DNA of 26,583 bases from Brumimicrobium sp965656195. Its GTDB lineage: Bacteria > Bacteroidota > Bacteroidia > Flavobacteriales_D > Crocinitomicaceae. Position numbers and translations under genes: made by a program. The DNA lies in contig CBFHJL010000039.1 in assembly GCA_965656195.1 (NCBI GenBank), positions 1-26,583 on the forward strand, given 5' to 3'. Numbering within the stretch: the stretch's first letter is position 1; every line of letters starts with the position of its first letter. This document shows positions 1 through 8,153 of the stretch, piece after piece. Under the pieces are notes generated by a model that was not told where the DNA came from, made no database searches, and was given only the letters and a program-made list of their open reading frames with translations.

Positions 1-2195
1 CTATCGCTTTTCCAGTCGTAACGTTCACGATAAAAAATACGGTAATTGTTCTGAGTAGAGTCTGAATTTGCGATGTATACTTGCCAATCATACCACTGAT
101 ACGAATTCGTTCTAAGTAAGCTATCTCCTTGCACAAATTCGTTCAATTCGTGATCGTCTTTGAAGCCGATCTTAAACGGACCAACACGCTGAGAAATATC
201 TGAGACGTGACGTAAATATGTATTTTGATCATCCGTTCTTGCATTCAAGTAGCTCCCATCCCAATTTGCCTGAAAACCATTCTGATTCCAGTCTCCCGAA
301 AAACGAGCTCGATTACCTTGATAGTCTTGTCCCACTGTAAAATTCTGACCTTCTAAATTGATTCGACCAAACTCTTGATGTTTAATCCCTCCTCCTAAAT
401 TTGCCAATATTTGATCACCTTGATAGTCTCTACCGCGTATATTCCAATCTCTATCAAACTCTACACCTCTGTAGCGTTCTATGAACTGAAAATGAGCTGT
501 TCTGTACTCAAGATTTGCATTTGTGATCAATTGCCAATTTAGAACTGAATCGGAACCAAGGTCAAAAACCCCTTCTAATTCCGTCATTCCAGCATAGGCC
601 CGATCGTCTCCACTATCCTCCCTAGAAAAGGTATTCACATCATTATTCGTGGTAGAAAGCTCTGTAGTGATTTTAAAATTGTCATTGAATCTATATGCAG
701 CACCCGTCGTAATCATTGCTCTTTTCTTAGGAGTCACGATTAATCGGGATGGCGCATAATTTCCTTGTGGAACTCCTCCTATTGGCTGTACCCATTGGTA
801 TACTCTACCAACCGCAGTAAAACGATCAAAAACATAATCTCCATTACCTTGTCCAACTTGAGTAAATGTAGCTCTATACACTGCAGAATCAGGGTCAACA
901 CTATATACCAAAACGGAATCCACTCCAAGAGAGTCAATAAGCCTATACGTCACCTGGTTGTCCACAAAACCTATACTATCAATAGAAGTAGATCGTGCCA
1001 GTTCTAAACTGTCACCAATCGCAGAAAGCAACTGTCTCTGTTCCGTACTCAAATCTTGCTGAATCGTTTGATTTCTGGCGTCTTGTTCTGTATACATGTT
1101 GAGCCAAAAATCGAATTTATCACTTTCATATTCAGTATGAGCTTGAAACAATGATCGCGCATAATTCTGATCTGTATATTGGAATTCGACAATGATTCTG
1201 ACATCCTTTGTGATTTGATGACGTGGAGTAAAAGTCACCTCTGCGGTGTTGTAATTAACAGTATAATCAAACTCTTGACCACGCTTCATTAGCTTTCCGT
1301 CTAGATATACTTTTTCCGTACCTGAAAGTACTATAATGAAGGGCTCGTTTTCATTTCCTCTGAGTCGATAAGGTCCTTGATTGCCCTCTACTCCCTGAAT
1401 CGTATTTCGTGCAAATTTACCCTTCGAGAAAGCTCCAGCTCCTTGAACCATCCATTTTCCACCAGTTTCATCTTCCCATCCATATTGCCCGTAGAGTCCT
1501 TGTGCCCGTTTATTGTAATTCATAAAGTGTCCCTTAGGTCTGCGAAGCCAAAAATCACCTGCGATAATTTTATACTGATCACCAAATAACTGAATGAATA
1601 CTTGATCAAACTCTTGCAACTGATTGGTATTCCCGTCTGGTTGAATAGGAAGATTATCATCTGTTACCGATGCCAAGATTTCCATGTTCTCGGTAACCTT
1701 TCCAGAGAGCTGGAGGTTTAGGGTTGAATTCACCGATAAATCCTGACTATTTCCAAAATTTACTCCTCTGGAAATACTTCCTGATTTGCGAATTCCATCA
1801 CCACCAAAGAAGTCTGTATTTGTTTCCGGTTGTTGAAAGTAAAAATCTTCTTTCTGACCTCGATTACGATAGATAATACTTGTATCCATCAATTTATAAT
1901 TCGCCGAAATATCGAAGTCAAACTTTCGGTACACCACAAGTAAGCTGTCATCACAATCCCCTGAGAAAAAGAAAGCTCTGGAAACACCATCAAAGAAATA
2001 ATCTGTTGAATCCAATTGACTATCCCCACAATACGCTCTAAATGAAGAAGGGAAAATTGTTAATGAGTCCAGTTGAGTTGTATCGTTTGAAACGGCTATC
2101 TTACGTATCACAAGGTTACTCTCCTGACCGAAGAGCACACCAAAAGCCAACACGAAAGTGAAGGTTAGCAGCAATGTGAAACGATGAATAATCAT
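1..2195 (-). CDS. Large outer-membrane protein with SprA-like motifs (3' part off the window)
   Basis: An open frame runs from an ATG at 2195 to the window edge without a stop, giving 731 N-terminal residues; the C-terminus is missing. Residues 1-23 form a signal peptide (hydrophobic core 6-22, probable cleavage before Gln24). Residues 139-157 (GSISRGVNFGNSQDLSVNS) and 179-192 (DDNLPIQPDGNTNQ) match, from memory, motifs in large Bacteroidota outer-membrane proteins including the T9SS translocon/gliding protein SprA. Much of the rest is rich in alternating aromatic and polar residues, as in transmembrane beta strands. SprA itself is far longer (about 2,400 residues) and this protein does not start like it, so I regard it as an uncharacterised relative rather than SprA. 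The gene lies 252 bp after the TonB receptor gene; no clear promoter is visible. The outer-membrane location is inferred and the function is unknown. Confidence 0.8.
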   Translation of the reverse strand, partial: MIIHRFTLLLTFTFVLAFGVLFGQESNLVIRKIAVSNDTTQLDSLTIFPSSFRAYCGDSQLDSTDYFFDGVSRAFFFSGDCDDSLLVVYRKFDFDISANYKLMDTSIIYRNRGQKEDFYFQQPETNTDFFGGDGIRKSGSISRGVNFGNSQDLSVNSTLNLQLSGKVTENMEILASVTDDNLPIQPDGNTNQLQEFDQVFIQLFGDQYKIIAGDFWLRRPKGHFMNYNKRAQGLYGQYGWEDETGGKWMVQGAGAFSKGKFARNTIQGVEGNQGPYRLRGNENEPFIIVLSGTEKVYLDGKLMKRGQEFDYTVNYNTAEVTFTPRHQITKDVRIIVEFQYTDQNYARSLFQAHTEYESDKFDFWLNMYTEQDARNQTIQQDLSTEQRQLLSAIGDSLELARSTSIDSIGFVDNQVTYRLIDSLGVDSVLVYSVDPDSAVYRATFTQVGQGNGDYVFDRFTAVGRVYQWVQPIGGVPQGNYAPSRLIVTPKKRAMITTGAAYRFNDNFKITTELSTTNNDVNTFSREDSGDDRAYAGMTELEGVFDLGSDSVLNWQLITNANLEYRTAHFQFIERYRGVEFDRDWNIRGRDYQGDQILANLGGGIKHQEFGRINLEGQNFTVGQDYQGNRARFSGDWNQNGFQANWDGSYLNARTDDQNTYLRHVSDISQRVGPFKIGFKDDHELNEFVQGDSLLRTNSYQWYDWQVYIANSDSTQNNYRIFYRERYDWKSD

Positions 2196-2246
2196 AACGT
2201 GTATATAACTAACGAATTTAGTAATAGTTTAGCGTGCTAGAACAGA

Positions 2247-2302
2247 TTAGAGTTTAGAGTTCTGTGTTTAGAGTTCAGGATTTAGAATTTTAGGTTTATT
2301 AT
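2247..2302. repeat. Degenerate 7-bp-period array (unit TTAGAGT)
   Basis: Copies of TTAGAGT start at 2247, 2254 and 2268, with variants TCTGTGT (2261), TCAGGAT (2275), TTAGAAT (2282) and TTTAGGT (2289), all in one 7-bp register. It lies 52 bp upstream of the start of the left-edge gene and about 150 bp past the stop of the receptor gene. The rest of the 2196-2447 spacer shows no gene and no convincing terminator. Confidence 0.7.
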
Positions 2303-2424
2303 TTGTTAGTTAACCACAAGGGGCACAATGTTAAACGGAGGAGTTAATCAATTTGGTATTTCGGGGGAAATTATTCGATTAAGTTATTCTGTATCGTCCG
2401 AATAAACAAGGTTTAGACACTGAT

Positions 2425-2452
2425 CACTAAAAACCGAAAACTACTCACTAAA
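2425..2452. repeat. Short 7-bp-register repeat over a stop codon
   Basis: The heptamer CACTAAA occurs at 2425-2431 and again at 2446-2452, exactly 21 bp (three periods) apart, with similar A/C-rich sequence between. The second copy contains the TAG stop codon (2448-2450) of the TonB receptor gene. The array is short, so chance cannot be excluded on this site alone. Confidence 0.45.
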
Positions 2453-4832
2453 ACGTAATTCTCCATTGTCCTATCGGTAAGAAACCTATTTGATAAGCAT
2501 TGACATAACTTCCAGAGGTGACGTCATATTCACGTGTAAATAGATTCTGGTGATTCGTCATATTTCGCAAATCAACGGCCCATTCCTGTGTAACTTTCTT
2601 AGTACTTATTTTGAACGCAATGCGCAGATCTGTTCTGAAATAGTCTTGATACTGCAGTTCATTCGTTCGAGATTCATCAAAAACTGGATACCCAACTTGT
2701 TGACTGAGCCCTTCATTTACTGGAGTATATCGCTGTCCTCCATTCAAAGTAACACGCGCATCGACCAAGAGTGATTTTACATGACCTTTCTTACCTTCTT
2801 TCTTGCTACGCTTGAAAAAGAACTCTTTTCCTCCAAGTAAATTGAACGTATAATTTCCATTAAAGGCGGTTCCGTATTGTTCTCCGTTACTTCCTGTATA
2901 AGTAGATTCATAAATTGAAGTTGTAAAAAGAAAATAAAAGCCTTGTTTCATAAAGTGCTCAAGAGTAATCTCGACTCCATAATTTGTTCCCCTTCCATTA
3001 TTGACTAAGCTATCAGGGAAAGCGTTGCTGTAATTCGCTCCAAAATTGAGCAACGAGTAGCTATTACTTTGTACATCAACTGGAACATTGTAAAGGTCTT
3101 GATAGTAAACTTCAGTTCTCAATCGAATATTTCTTGAAATGCGGTAGTCGTAGTTAAAAATAAAATGGTTCGCCTTTGTCATTCCCAAATCCTCGTTTGG
3201 ATTTGATGAACTACCATCTGGCTGTTCTACTTGACGGAAATAGATTCTAGTTGGAGGTACTTGACTATGCTTACCGTATCCCAATCCAAAACTATGTCTT
3301 TTAGATAGTTGATAGTTTATTCCCCCTCGTGGTTCTAAAGATTGTGACCCATTGAAAGTGAAGTACTGATAATGAATTCCAGTTGTCAACGTCAAATGCT
3401 CAGAGATCTTATATTTCCATTGAGCAAATGGTTGTACTACAAAAGTACTCCCTTCATAATCTGTAAGTACATTCCACTCGTTGAATTGTGGTCTATAAAT
3501 GCTATCCGCTAATTTAAAAAAGAGTCGATCCATCACTAATCCAGTGCGCAGAAGATGACGTGCATTAAACTTGTAATTCAGTTGAGTGTTGATGTTGTTC
3601 TTTCCTTCTAAGGATATATTACGATATGAAGGCTGCGCAGTAAACTGAGGTGGCAAAAGAGAATCCCGTTGAATATTATTACGAGTAGCAGAGGTTGAAA
3701 TTGTGGTTTTTAAATACGCCTTTTTATTGATTCGATAGATGTTCTTAATGCCAAGCACACCTATTCTCGAATTAAAGAATAGATTTTCAGAAGGGTCAGA
3801 AAATAAGTTAGACGACCCGTCTGCTTTTTCTCCTTCAAATTCTACGTTGCTCAACCCTCCTAATCCGAAAATAGAGGTTGAACCCTTCTTATGCTGAAAG
3901 TTCAATTTGAAGTTAATGTCCTGATAATCCGGAACTGCTGTTCCGGTTCCAAAGTTAATTCCAATTAAAGAGAACAGTTGAAGTGTCGAATATCGATAAC
4001 TGATTAAGTATGAAGATTTCTTCTTTTTAGAGATCGGACCTTCAGCCATAGCTTCCAATCCGTTAAGCCCTATCTGACCAAGGAATTCGTGTTTTTGGCT
4101 GTTTCCATTTCTCATTTTTAAGTCAAATACCGCTGCCATTGCATTGCCATATTCAGCTGGAAAAGCACCTGTGAAAAAGTCAGAATTTGCCAACACGTTA
4201 TTATTCAATATACTGACAGGCCCACCCGCAGTTCCAAGTAATGCAAAATGATTGGGATTTGGAATATCGACACCTTCATATCGATATAGCACTCCGATAG
4301 GGGAGTTTCCTCTAACAATAATATCATTTCTAGAATCATCATTTCCTTGCACGCCTGCAAAACTTTGAGCCATTCGAGATACATCATTTACACTACCCGC
4401 GTAACGTTGAGAGGCTTCAACTGAAAAAGTTCGCGCACTTACTGTTGCCATATCATTGGCAACCTCACCCTTTTTACGGCCTGTAATTACGACCTCCTCT
4501 GCAACAGTAATTTCCTCAGAAAGTTGAATATTCAATACCATTTCTTTACCTGAAGTAAGATCGAGATTACTCAATGTTCTGGGTGCATACCCCATGAAGG
4601 TCACACGAATAGACAAACGTCCAATAGGTACATTCTCGATTTTAAAATCCCCATCGAGGTCTGTAATAGCTCTTAACTCGAGAGTTGAATCTAAAACAAT
4701 GATTTTTGCTCCAGGCAAAGGAGATAATGATGCTTCATCCACTACAGTTCCTCGAACTGTTTGAGTAATTTGAGCATACGTACCCATAGAGTATAAAATA
4801 CTCAGCAGAAAAAATATTTTTCTGAAATTCAT
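2448..4832 (-). CDS. TonB-dependent outer-membrane receptor with carboxypeptidase-regulatory-like N-terminal domain
   Basis: Predicted 794-residue outer-membrane importer of an unknown substrate, energised by TonB. Residues 1-20 are a signal peptide ending at Ala20. Residues 24-105 are a carboxypeptidase D regulatory-like beta-sandwich (GTVVDE, DGDFKIENVP, MGY). Residues about 130-243 form the plug (DIIVRGNSPIGVLYRYEGVDI; AFPAEYGN), and about 245-794 the beta-barrel, ending in Phe as outer-membrane barrels usually do. I chose the ATG at 4832: it places the signal peptide at the very N-terminus and lies 4 bp after a TACTTTTG promoter box, whereas a start at 4865 would add 11 unlikely residues and place the box inside the gene. 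It follows the glycosyltransferase gene by 73 bp. It is not a SusC-type receptor, since no SusD partner is nearby. Its substrate cannot be read from sequence. Confidence 0.92.
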   Translation of the reverse strand: MNFRKIFFLLSILYSMGTYAQITQTVRGTVVDEASLSPLPGAKIIVLDSTLELRAITDLDGDFKIENVPIGRLSIRVTFMGYAPRTLSNLDLTSGKEMVLNIQLSEEITVAEEVVITGRKKGEVANDMATVSARTFSVEASQRYAGSVNDVSRMAQSFAGVQGNDDSRNDIIVRGNSPIGVLYRYEGVDIPNPNHFALLGTAGGPVSILNNNVLANSDFFTGAFPAEYGNAMAAVFDLKMRNGNSQKHEFLGQIGLNGLEAMAEGPISKKKKSSYLISYRYSTLQLFSLIGINFGTGTAVPDYQDINFKLNFQHKKGSTSIFGLGGLSNVEFEGEKADGSSNLFSDPSENLFFNSRIGVLGIKNIYRINKKAYLKTTISTSATRNNIQRDSLLPPQFTAQPSYRNISLEGKNNINTQLNYKFNARHLLRTGLVMDRLFFKLADSIYRPQFNEWNVLTDYEGSTFVVQPFAQWKYKISEHLTLTTGIHYQYFTFNGSQSLEPRGGINYQLSKRHSFGLGYGKHSQVPPTRIYFRQVEQPDGSSSNPNEDLGMTKANHFIFNYDYRISRNIRLRTEVYYQDLYNVPVDVQSNSYSLLNFGANYSNAFPDSLVNNGRGTNYGVEITLEHFMKQGFYFLFTTSIYESTYTGSNGEQYGTAFNGNYTFNLLGGKEFFFKRSKKEGKKGHVKSLLVDARVTLNGGQRYTPVNEGLSQQVGYPVFDESRTNELQYQDYFRTDLRIAFKISTKKVTQEWAVDLRNMTNHQNLFTREYDVTSGSYVNAYQIGFLPIGQWRITF

Positions 4833-4836
4833 GTCG

Positions 4837-4844
4837 CAAAAGTA
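4837..4844 (-). promoter_or_regulatory. Candidate -7 promoter box (TACTTTTG) of the TonB receptor gene
   Basis: The minus strand reads TACTTTTG, a full match to the Bacteroidota -7 consensus TAnnTTTG, ending 4 nt before the ATG at 4832. Transcription would begin almost at the start codon, giving a leaderless or nearly leaderless mRNA. No -33 TTG occurs at the usual spacing (the nearest is 25 nt away), which lowers confidence. Confidence 0.45.
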
Positions 4845-4905
4845 GTGAAAAGCTAACATTTTCATGATTCAAATCCCCTAGAAAGCAATGCTTTAATAAT
4901 CGAAA

Positions 4906-6009
4906 TCAACTAAAAAGAGCATCCTCTACCTGAGCACAAACATTTTTAAAATCATATTGTTGAACCTCATCTTGAAGTTGAGATGAATTGATTGTTGCCG
5001 TTTGTGTAGATTGAATGAGTGCCTGTGCAAGAGCGTCTACGTTTTGTGATTCAAATAGAGTTCCGTACTTGCCATGCTGTAATATTTCAGGAGTTCCTCC
5101 AGCATTACTTCCAACAATTTTGCAGCCGCTTGCCATGGCTTCAATCGTTACCATACCAAATGTTTCGGCTTTCGTGGCCATAACGAATACATCTATTGCC
5201 GAATAAAATGTTTCTACATCTTTTCGAAATGGGCGAATTTCAACTCGACCTTGCAAATTATTCTTTTCGATAAAAGAAATCATCTTTTTGTAATAATCAT
5301 CCGCTTCGCCATGTGTTTTCTCACCTAGAAAAACAAGGTTATAAGTGGATAGCTGTGTCTTCACTTTTTGAAACGCCTTTAATAGTAAAAGCTGTCCCTT
5401 TTGGGAATCGAAACGACCTACGAGACCTATCCATTTGAAATCATTTGAAAGTTCTAGTTCCTGTCTACCCTCTGCTTTGGAAACTTCTTTTTGATATCTG
5501 CTTAAATCTAGAGCGGAAGGGATGATCTTAATTCTTTCTTCTGGATAATTAGTTCGCTCTTTCACTTGTTCAGCCAACCAAGGGAGAGGACATGACCATA
5601 AATCAAATTTCTTAAACCGAATCGTATGTAGAAAGTCTTTTTTCGGGATTCCTATCTGCATTTCCATAAAATATGCAAGGTAGAGTTTGTTACCCATAAT
5701 TGTTTTTGTCAAGGCGCATAGTCCTACATCTTTCGGGTCTCGAACAACCATATGCGTAACTTGATGGTAGCTGATTCTACGTTTTAAACGTTTGGCGTTT
5801 ATGTAATCGTAATACTTTTTATGGTGCTTTACACGTGATATTACAAGACCACTCTCTTTGGCCGCTTCTTCTGCAGGAGTACCTTCACGAACGAACATAA
5901 CCACATCATGACCTCTTTCAGCCATCCATAGCGCATTTCTCCATTGATTCATTTCAAGACCACCCCAGCTATCCGAGGCACAGAAATATCCTATGACGTG
6001 TTTTGACAT
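4906..6009 (-). CDS. Glycosyltransferase, GT4-type (group 1 family)
   Basis: A 367-residue cytoplasmic enzyme predicted to transfer a sugar from a nucleotide-sugar donor; acceptor and sugar are unknown. It has the GT-B two-domain layout: an N-terminal acceptor-side domain starting HVIGYFCASDSWGGLEMN with the glycine loop at 16-17, and a C-terminal donor-binding domain opening with IGLVGRFDSQKGQ. The donor-site motif ETFGMVTIEAMASG carries the typical EX7E pair at Glu282 and Glu290. No signal peptide or membrane segment is seen. The ATG at 6009 lies 4 bp after a TACATTTG promoter box. The gene stands between a T9SS cargo gene and the TonB receptor, with no other polysaccharide genes in view, so a role in surface glycan or glycoprotein decoration is only a guess from context. 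Confidence 0.9.
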   Translation of the reverse strand: MSKHVIGYFCASDSWGGLEMNQWRNALWMAERGHDVVMFVREGTPAEEAAKESGLVISRVKHHKKYYDYINAKRLKRRISYHQVTHMVVRDPKDVGLCALTKTIMGNKLYLAYFMEMQIGIPKKDFLHTIRFKKFDLWSCPLPWLAEQVKERTNYPEERIKIIPSALDLSRYQKEVSKAEGRQELELSNDFKWIGLVGRFDSQKGQLLLLKAFQKVKTQLSTYNLVFLGEKTHGEADDYYKKMISFIEKNNLQGRVEIRPFRKDVETFYSAIDVFVMATKAETFGMVTIEAMASGCKIVGSNAGGTPEILQHGKYGTLFESQNVDALAQALIQSTQTATINSSQLQDEVQQYDFKNVCAQVEDALFS

Positions 6010-6013
6010 GTAT

Positions 6014-6046
6014 CAAATGTAGGAAAAGAAAATAGATTAATTTCAA
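6014..6046 (-). promoter_or_regulatory. Candidate promoter (TTG-N22-TACATTTG) of the glycosyltransferase gene
   Basis: On the minus strand TTG (6044-6046) is followed after 22 nt by TACATTTG (6014-6021), a full match to TAnnTTTG. The box ends 4 nt before the ATG at 6009, so the transcript would be leaderless or nearly so. Spacing is at the long end of the range known for this sigma-factor class. Confidence 0.55.
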
Positions 6047-6074
6047 GTGACTTGTAACTTGTGAATAGTAACTA
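6047..6074. repeat. Four-unit 7-bp-period array (GTGACTT/GTAACTT)
   Basis: Four contiguous heptamers, GTGACTT (6047), GTAACTT (6054), GTGAATA (6061) and GTAACTA (6068), keep an exact 7-bp period with drifted bases. The array starts 26 bp past the stop of the T9SS cargo gene ending at 6101 and abuts the -33 element of the glycosyltransferase promoter. Confidence 0.65.
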
Positions 6075-6100
6075 GTTTCTGATCTATCTTTGTTTACAGA

Positions 6101-6994
6101 TTACTTCACTACTAACTTCTGTCGATGGAGAATGTTAATATCATCATAAAATGTGACGAGATACAACCCGGGTTCAAAGCAATTTTGAATAAAAAGTTCA
6201 TTTCCTTCAGAAATCGCAGCAACGTGAACCAAACTACCTTGATGGTTAAAAATTTTGACTTTATCAATTTGCTTATTTTCTAAACTAATAGCTAGTGGTT
6301 CTCCACTGGCAGCTGGGTTAGGATGTACGAAGACATTTGAATGCTCTAACTCTTCAAGTGATGTAACGTTATGACATGCATTTTCACCAGGTTTTTGATA
6401 AACTTGAGTAAATGCTTTATGGCAACACCAAAGTTCTGGCATAGATTCCTCCAAAGTGAGCGGCACAGCATATCTTCCTGGATTCAAAACACCTAAATCA
6501 CTTCCTATGCCCCAGTACCAATATTCTGTTGTTAGATTAAAAAGAGTATTTGGCTCGAGTGTTTCCATCTCCAATCGTCTTCTTTGAACCCCCATTAAAG
6601 AAACAGTGTCCACATTTTCGCACCTAAGTAAAACCGAATCATAGTATGAATTCGAAAGAGGATAAACGTAAATACTATCACCTACATCGAGTGAGAAGTC
6701 GTAGATCAACAATTCTTCATCGTTAAAAGCATCATATCGAAGAATGCTGTCTCCAACAGTTCGAACGAGAAAAGTTTCAATTACATTATTCGAGTAAGAG
6801 ATTGTGGTATCTGAAGATCGATTTATTCGGTGATAAAGATGATTATTCACTGTAATTGTGTCATCCACAACATAAGAAAATTTGCTACCTCGTTCCGACC
6901 AAATTGTGTTTATATCTAATAATTGCGCACTCGATTCAGTTGAGATCAATAAAATTACAAAAACGAAATAAAATCTGTATTTAGTTAAGTCCAT
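6101..6994 (-). CDS. Secreted protein with T9SS type A sorting domain, function unknown
   Basis: A 297-residue protein predicted to cross the inner membrane by Sec and the outer membrane by the type IX secretion system. Residues 1-23 are a signal peptide (cleavage before Gln24). Residues 221-297 form the C-terminal sorting domain: VHPNPAASGEPL, then KVKIFNHQG, GLYLVTF and the final LVVK, matching the known type A pattern. The region 24-215 is a beta-rich module I do not recognise, with a Cys-Cys pair at 190-191 and Cys207. The sorting domain (77 residues) is the same length as that of the gene just upstream and clearly related to it, but the N-terminal parts are not obviously alike. The 110-bp spacer upstream has no clear promoter or terminator, so co-transcription with that gene is plausible. 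Adhesin or enzyme activity cannot be inferred. Confidence 0.85.
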   Translation of the reverse strand: MDLTKYRFYFVFVILLISTESSAQLLDINTIWSERGSKFSYVVDDTITVNNHLYHRINRSSDTTISYSNNVIETFLVRTVGDSILRYDAFNDEELLIYDFSLDVGDSIYVYPLSNSYYDSVLLRCENVDTVSLMGVQRRRLEMETLEPNTLFNLTTEYWYWGIGSDLGVLNPGRYAVPLTLEESMPELWCCHKAFTQVYQKPGENACHNVTSLEELEHSNVFVHPNPAASGEPLAISLENKQIDKVKIFNHQGSLVHVAAISEGNELFIQNCFEPGLYLVTFYDDINILHRQKLVVK

Positions 6995-7104
6995 AGTTGA
7001 AACTATGACGTTAAAATAAGGGAAATGGTTGAGAGTAAACGGCCTGACGCTGAAAACGTTCGTTTCTCAATGTAATACAAAGTACTTTAGAACTAAGGTG
7101 AATA

Positions 7105-8097
7105 CTATTTTACAATGAGCTTATCGAAATGAATAATTTTCCTGTTCGCTAACATAACCATCATGTATAATCCAGATTCGAAGGGAACATTTAGTTGAAA
7201 TGTACTTTTTGAATCGATTGATGTTCGCTGAACTAGCTTTCCTTGCAAATTGAATATTTTTATTTCATCTATGCTGTTATCCTCTGTTTCAATTGTTATG
7301 GACTGTCCGCTTATAATTGGGTTTGGATAAAAATTGATCATTGTTTGTTTATGATCTACCAAGGAAGCATTTGGATGAACAGGCTCACATTGCTGACAAA
7401 GTCCAGTAGCTTGTGTGTAGGAGTCATAGATTGTATCTCCTGTGCAGGTAAGAGGCTCATAAAAATCTATGATCAAATCATTCTGAGCATACCCATAATA
7501 AAGTCCCCCATTCAGTTCGGACAATTTGTAGTTCGTTGAGTCGTCAGCTGCATAAGGGACATTTGTACCACACAAACCTTTTTCGTCCCATCTTAAGATC
7601 CAGTCATTCAAGTTTTCATAGTCGTTAGGACCAGGGACTGAGTCAAAATAAATATGAACTCCTTGTAAAGTTTGATACTTGTGAACCTCTCCTGAAGGAG
7701 TCACGACCTCTCCCTTGTATTTGACGATAGCATCATAATAATAACCACTATAAGAATAAAGACCCTTAATCGTATCTCCGTAATCACCAGACCAATCCAT
7801 CAATACCTGTTCAAAAGGCTGATCGTGAAGGACTCCAAGTAGTTTATCTCCATCTTGTCTTACTCCTGCTATAAAAGAACTTTCTTCTCTAACTACTAAA
7901 TACGAGTTAGCATTGATCGTCGTGTCCTCGTTAGGATATACTCCGTAACTCCTATCTTGAAAGCCTGAACCACCGTAATACTGATAAAAGCAGTGCGTAC
8001 AAGAGTCAGGAAGTAATTGGTAGTTTTGCGCGTTAGCACTAGTAAACATTAATGCAATGAGAAAGGTGCCAAAAAATATTTTTAGGTTGGTCTTCAC
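7105..8097 (-). CDS. Secreted protein with T9SS type A sorting domain, function unknown
   Basis: A 330-residue predicted T9SS cargo. Residues 1-23 are a signal peptide (FFGTFLIALMFTSANA, cleavage before Gln24). Residues 254-330 are the sorting domain (NFYPNPIISGQ, EIKIFNLQGKLV, GLYMMVM, KLIVK). The intervening part has two close Cys pairs (DSCTHC near the N-terminus, LCQQC before the sorting domain) and many Tyr, Asp and Gly residues; no enzyme motif is visible. The start is GTG at 8097: the overlapping ATG one base upstream is out of frame (ATG TGA), an in-frame TAA lies 18 bp further upstream, and GTG puts the signal peptide at the N-terminus. It lies 94 bp downstream of the photolyase operon, separated by a heptamer array, and 110 bp before the related cargo gene. 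Confidence 0.85.
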   Translation of the reverse strand: MKTNLKIFFGTFLIALMFTSANAQNYQLLPDSCTHCFYQYYGGSGFQDRSYGVYPNEDTTINANSYLVVREESSFIAGVRQDGDKLLGVLHDQPFEQVLMDWSGDYGDTIKGLYSYSGYYYDAIVKYKGEVVTPSGEVHKYQTLQGVHIYFDSVPGPNDYENLNDWILRWDEKGLCGTNVPYAADDSTNYKLSELNGGLYYGYAQNDLIIDFYEPLTCTGDTIYDSYTQATGLCQQCEPVHPNASLVDHKQTMINFYPNPIISGQSITIETEDNSIDEIKIFNLQGKLVQRTSIDSKSTFQLNVPFESGLYMMVMLANRKIIHFDKLIVK

Positions 8098-8153
8098 ATC
8101 AAGTAAAATCTGACGTTAAATTAAAAGAAAAGGTTGAGAATACAAAAAGAAGA

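Noticed and set aside
4833..4865. Upstream ATG at 4865 as the start of the TonB receptor
   Set aside because: It would put 11 residues before a complete signal peptide and place the TACTTTTG promoter box inside the coding region.
4882..4894. Near-perfect palindrome AAAGCA-A-TGCTTT after the glycosyltransferase gene
   Set aside because: A one-base loop cannot form a stable terminator hairpin and no T-tract follows on the minus strand.
6084..6091. Plus-strand TATCTTTG, a full match to the -7 promoter consensus
   Set aside because: No plus-strand gene follows for thousands of bases; a TTG 23 nt upstream is only borderline. Probably chance in AT-rich DNA, though an antisense RNA cannot be excluded.
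7029..7070. Imperfect inverted repeat (TTGAG/CTCAA and AAACG/CGTTT) between the two T9SS cargo genes
   Set aside because: Two 5-bp stems with a 3-nt bulge and a 19-nt loop, no T-tract; too weak to call a terminator or riboswitch.
7085..7091. TACTTTG on the minus strand upstream of the 6101-6994 cargo gene
   Set aside because: One base short of TAnnTTTG and about 90 bp from the start codon; not distinctive enough to call a promoter.
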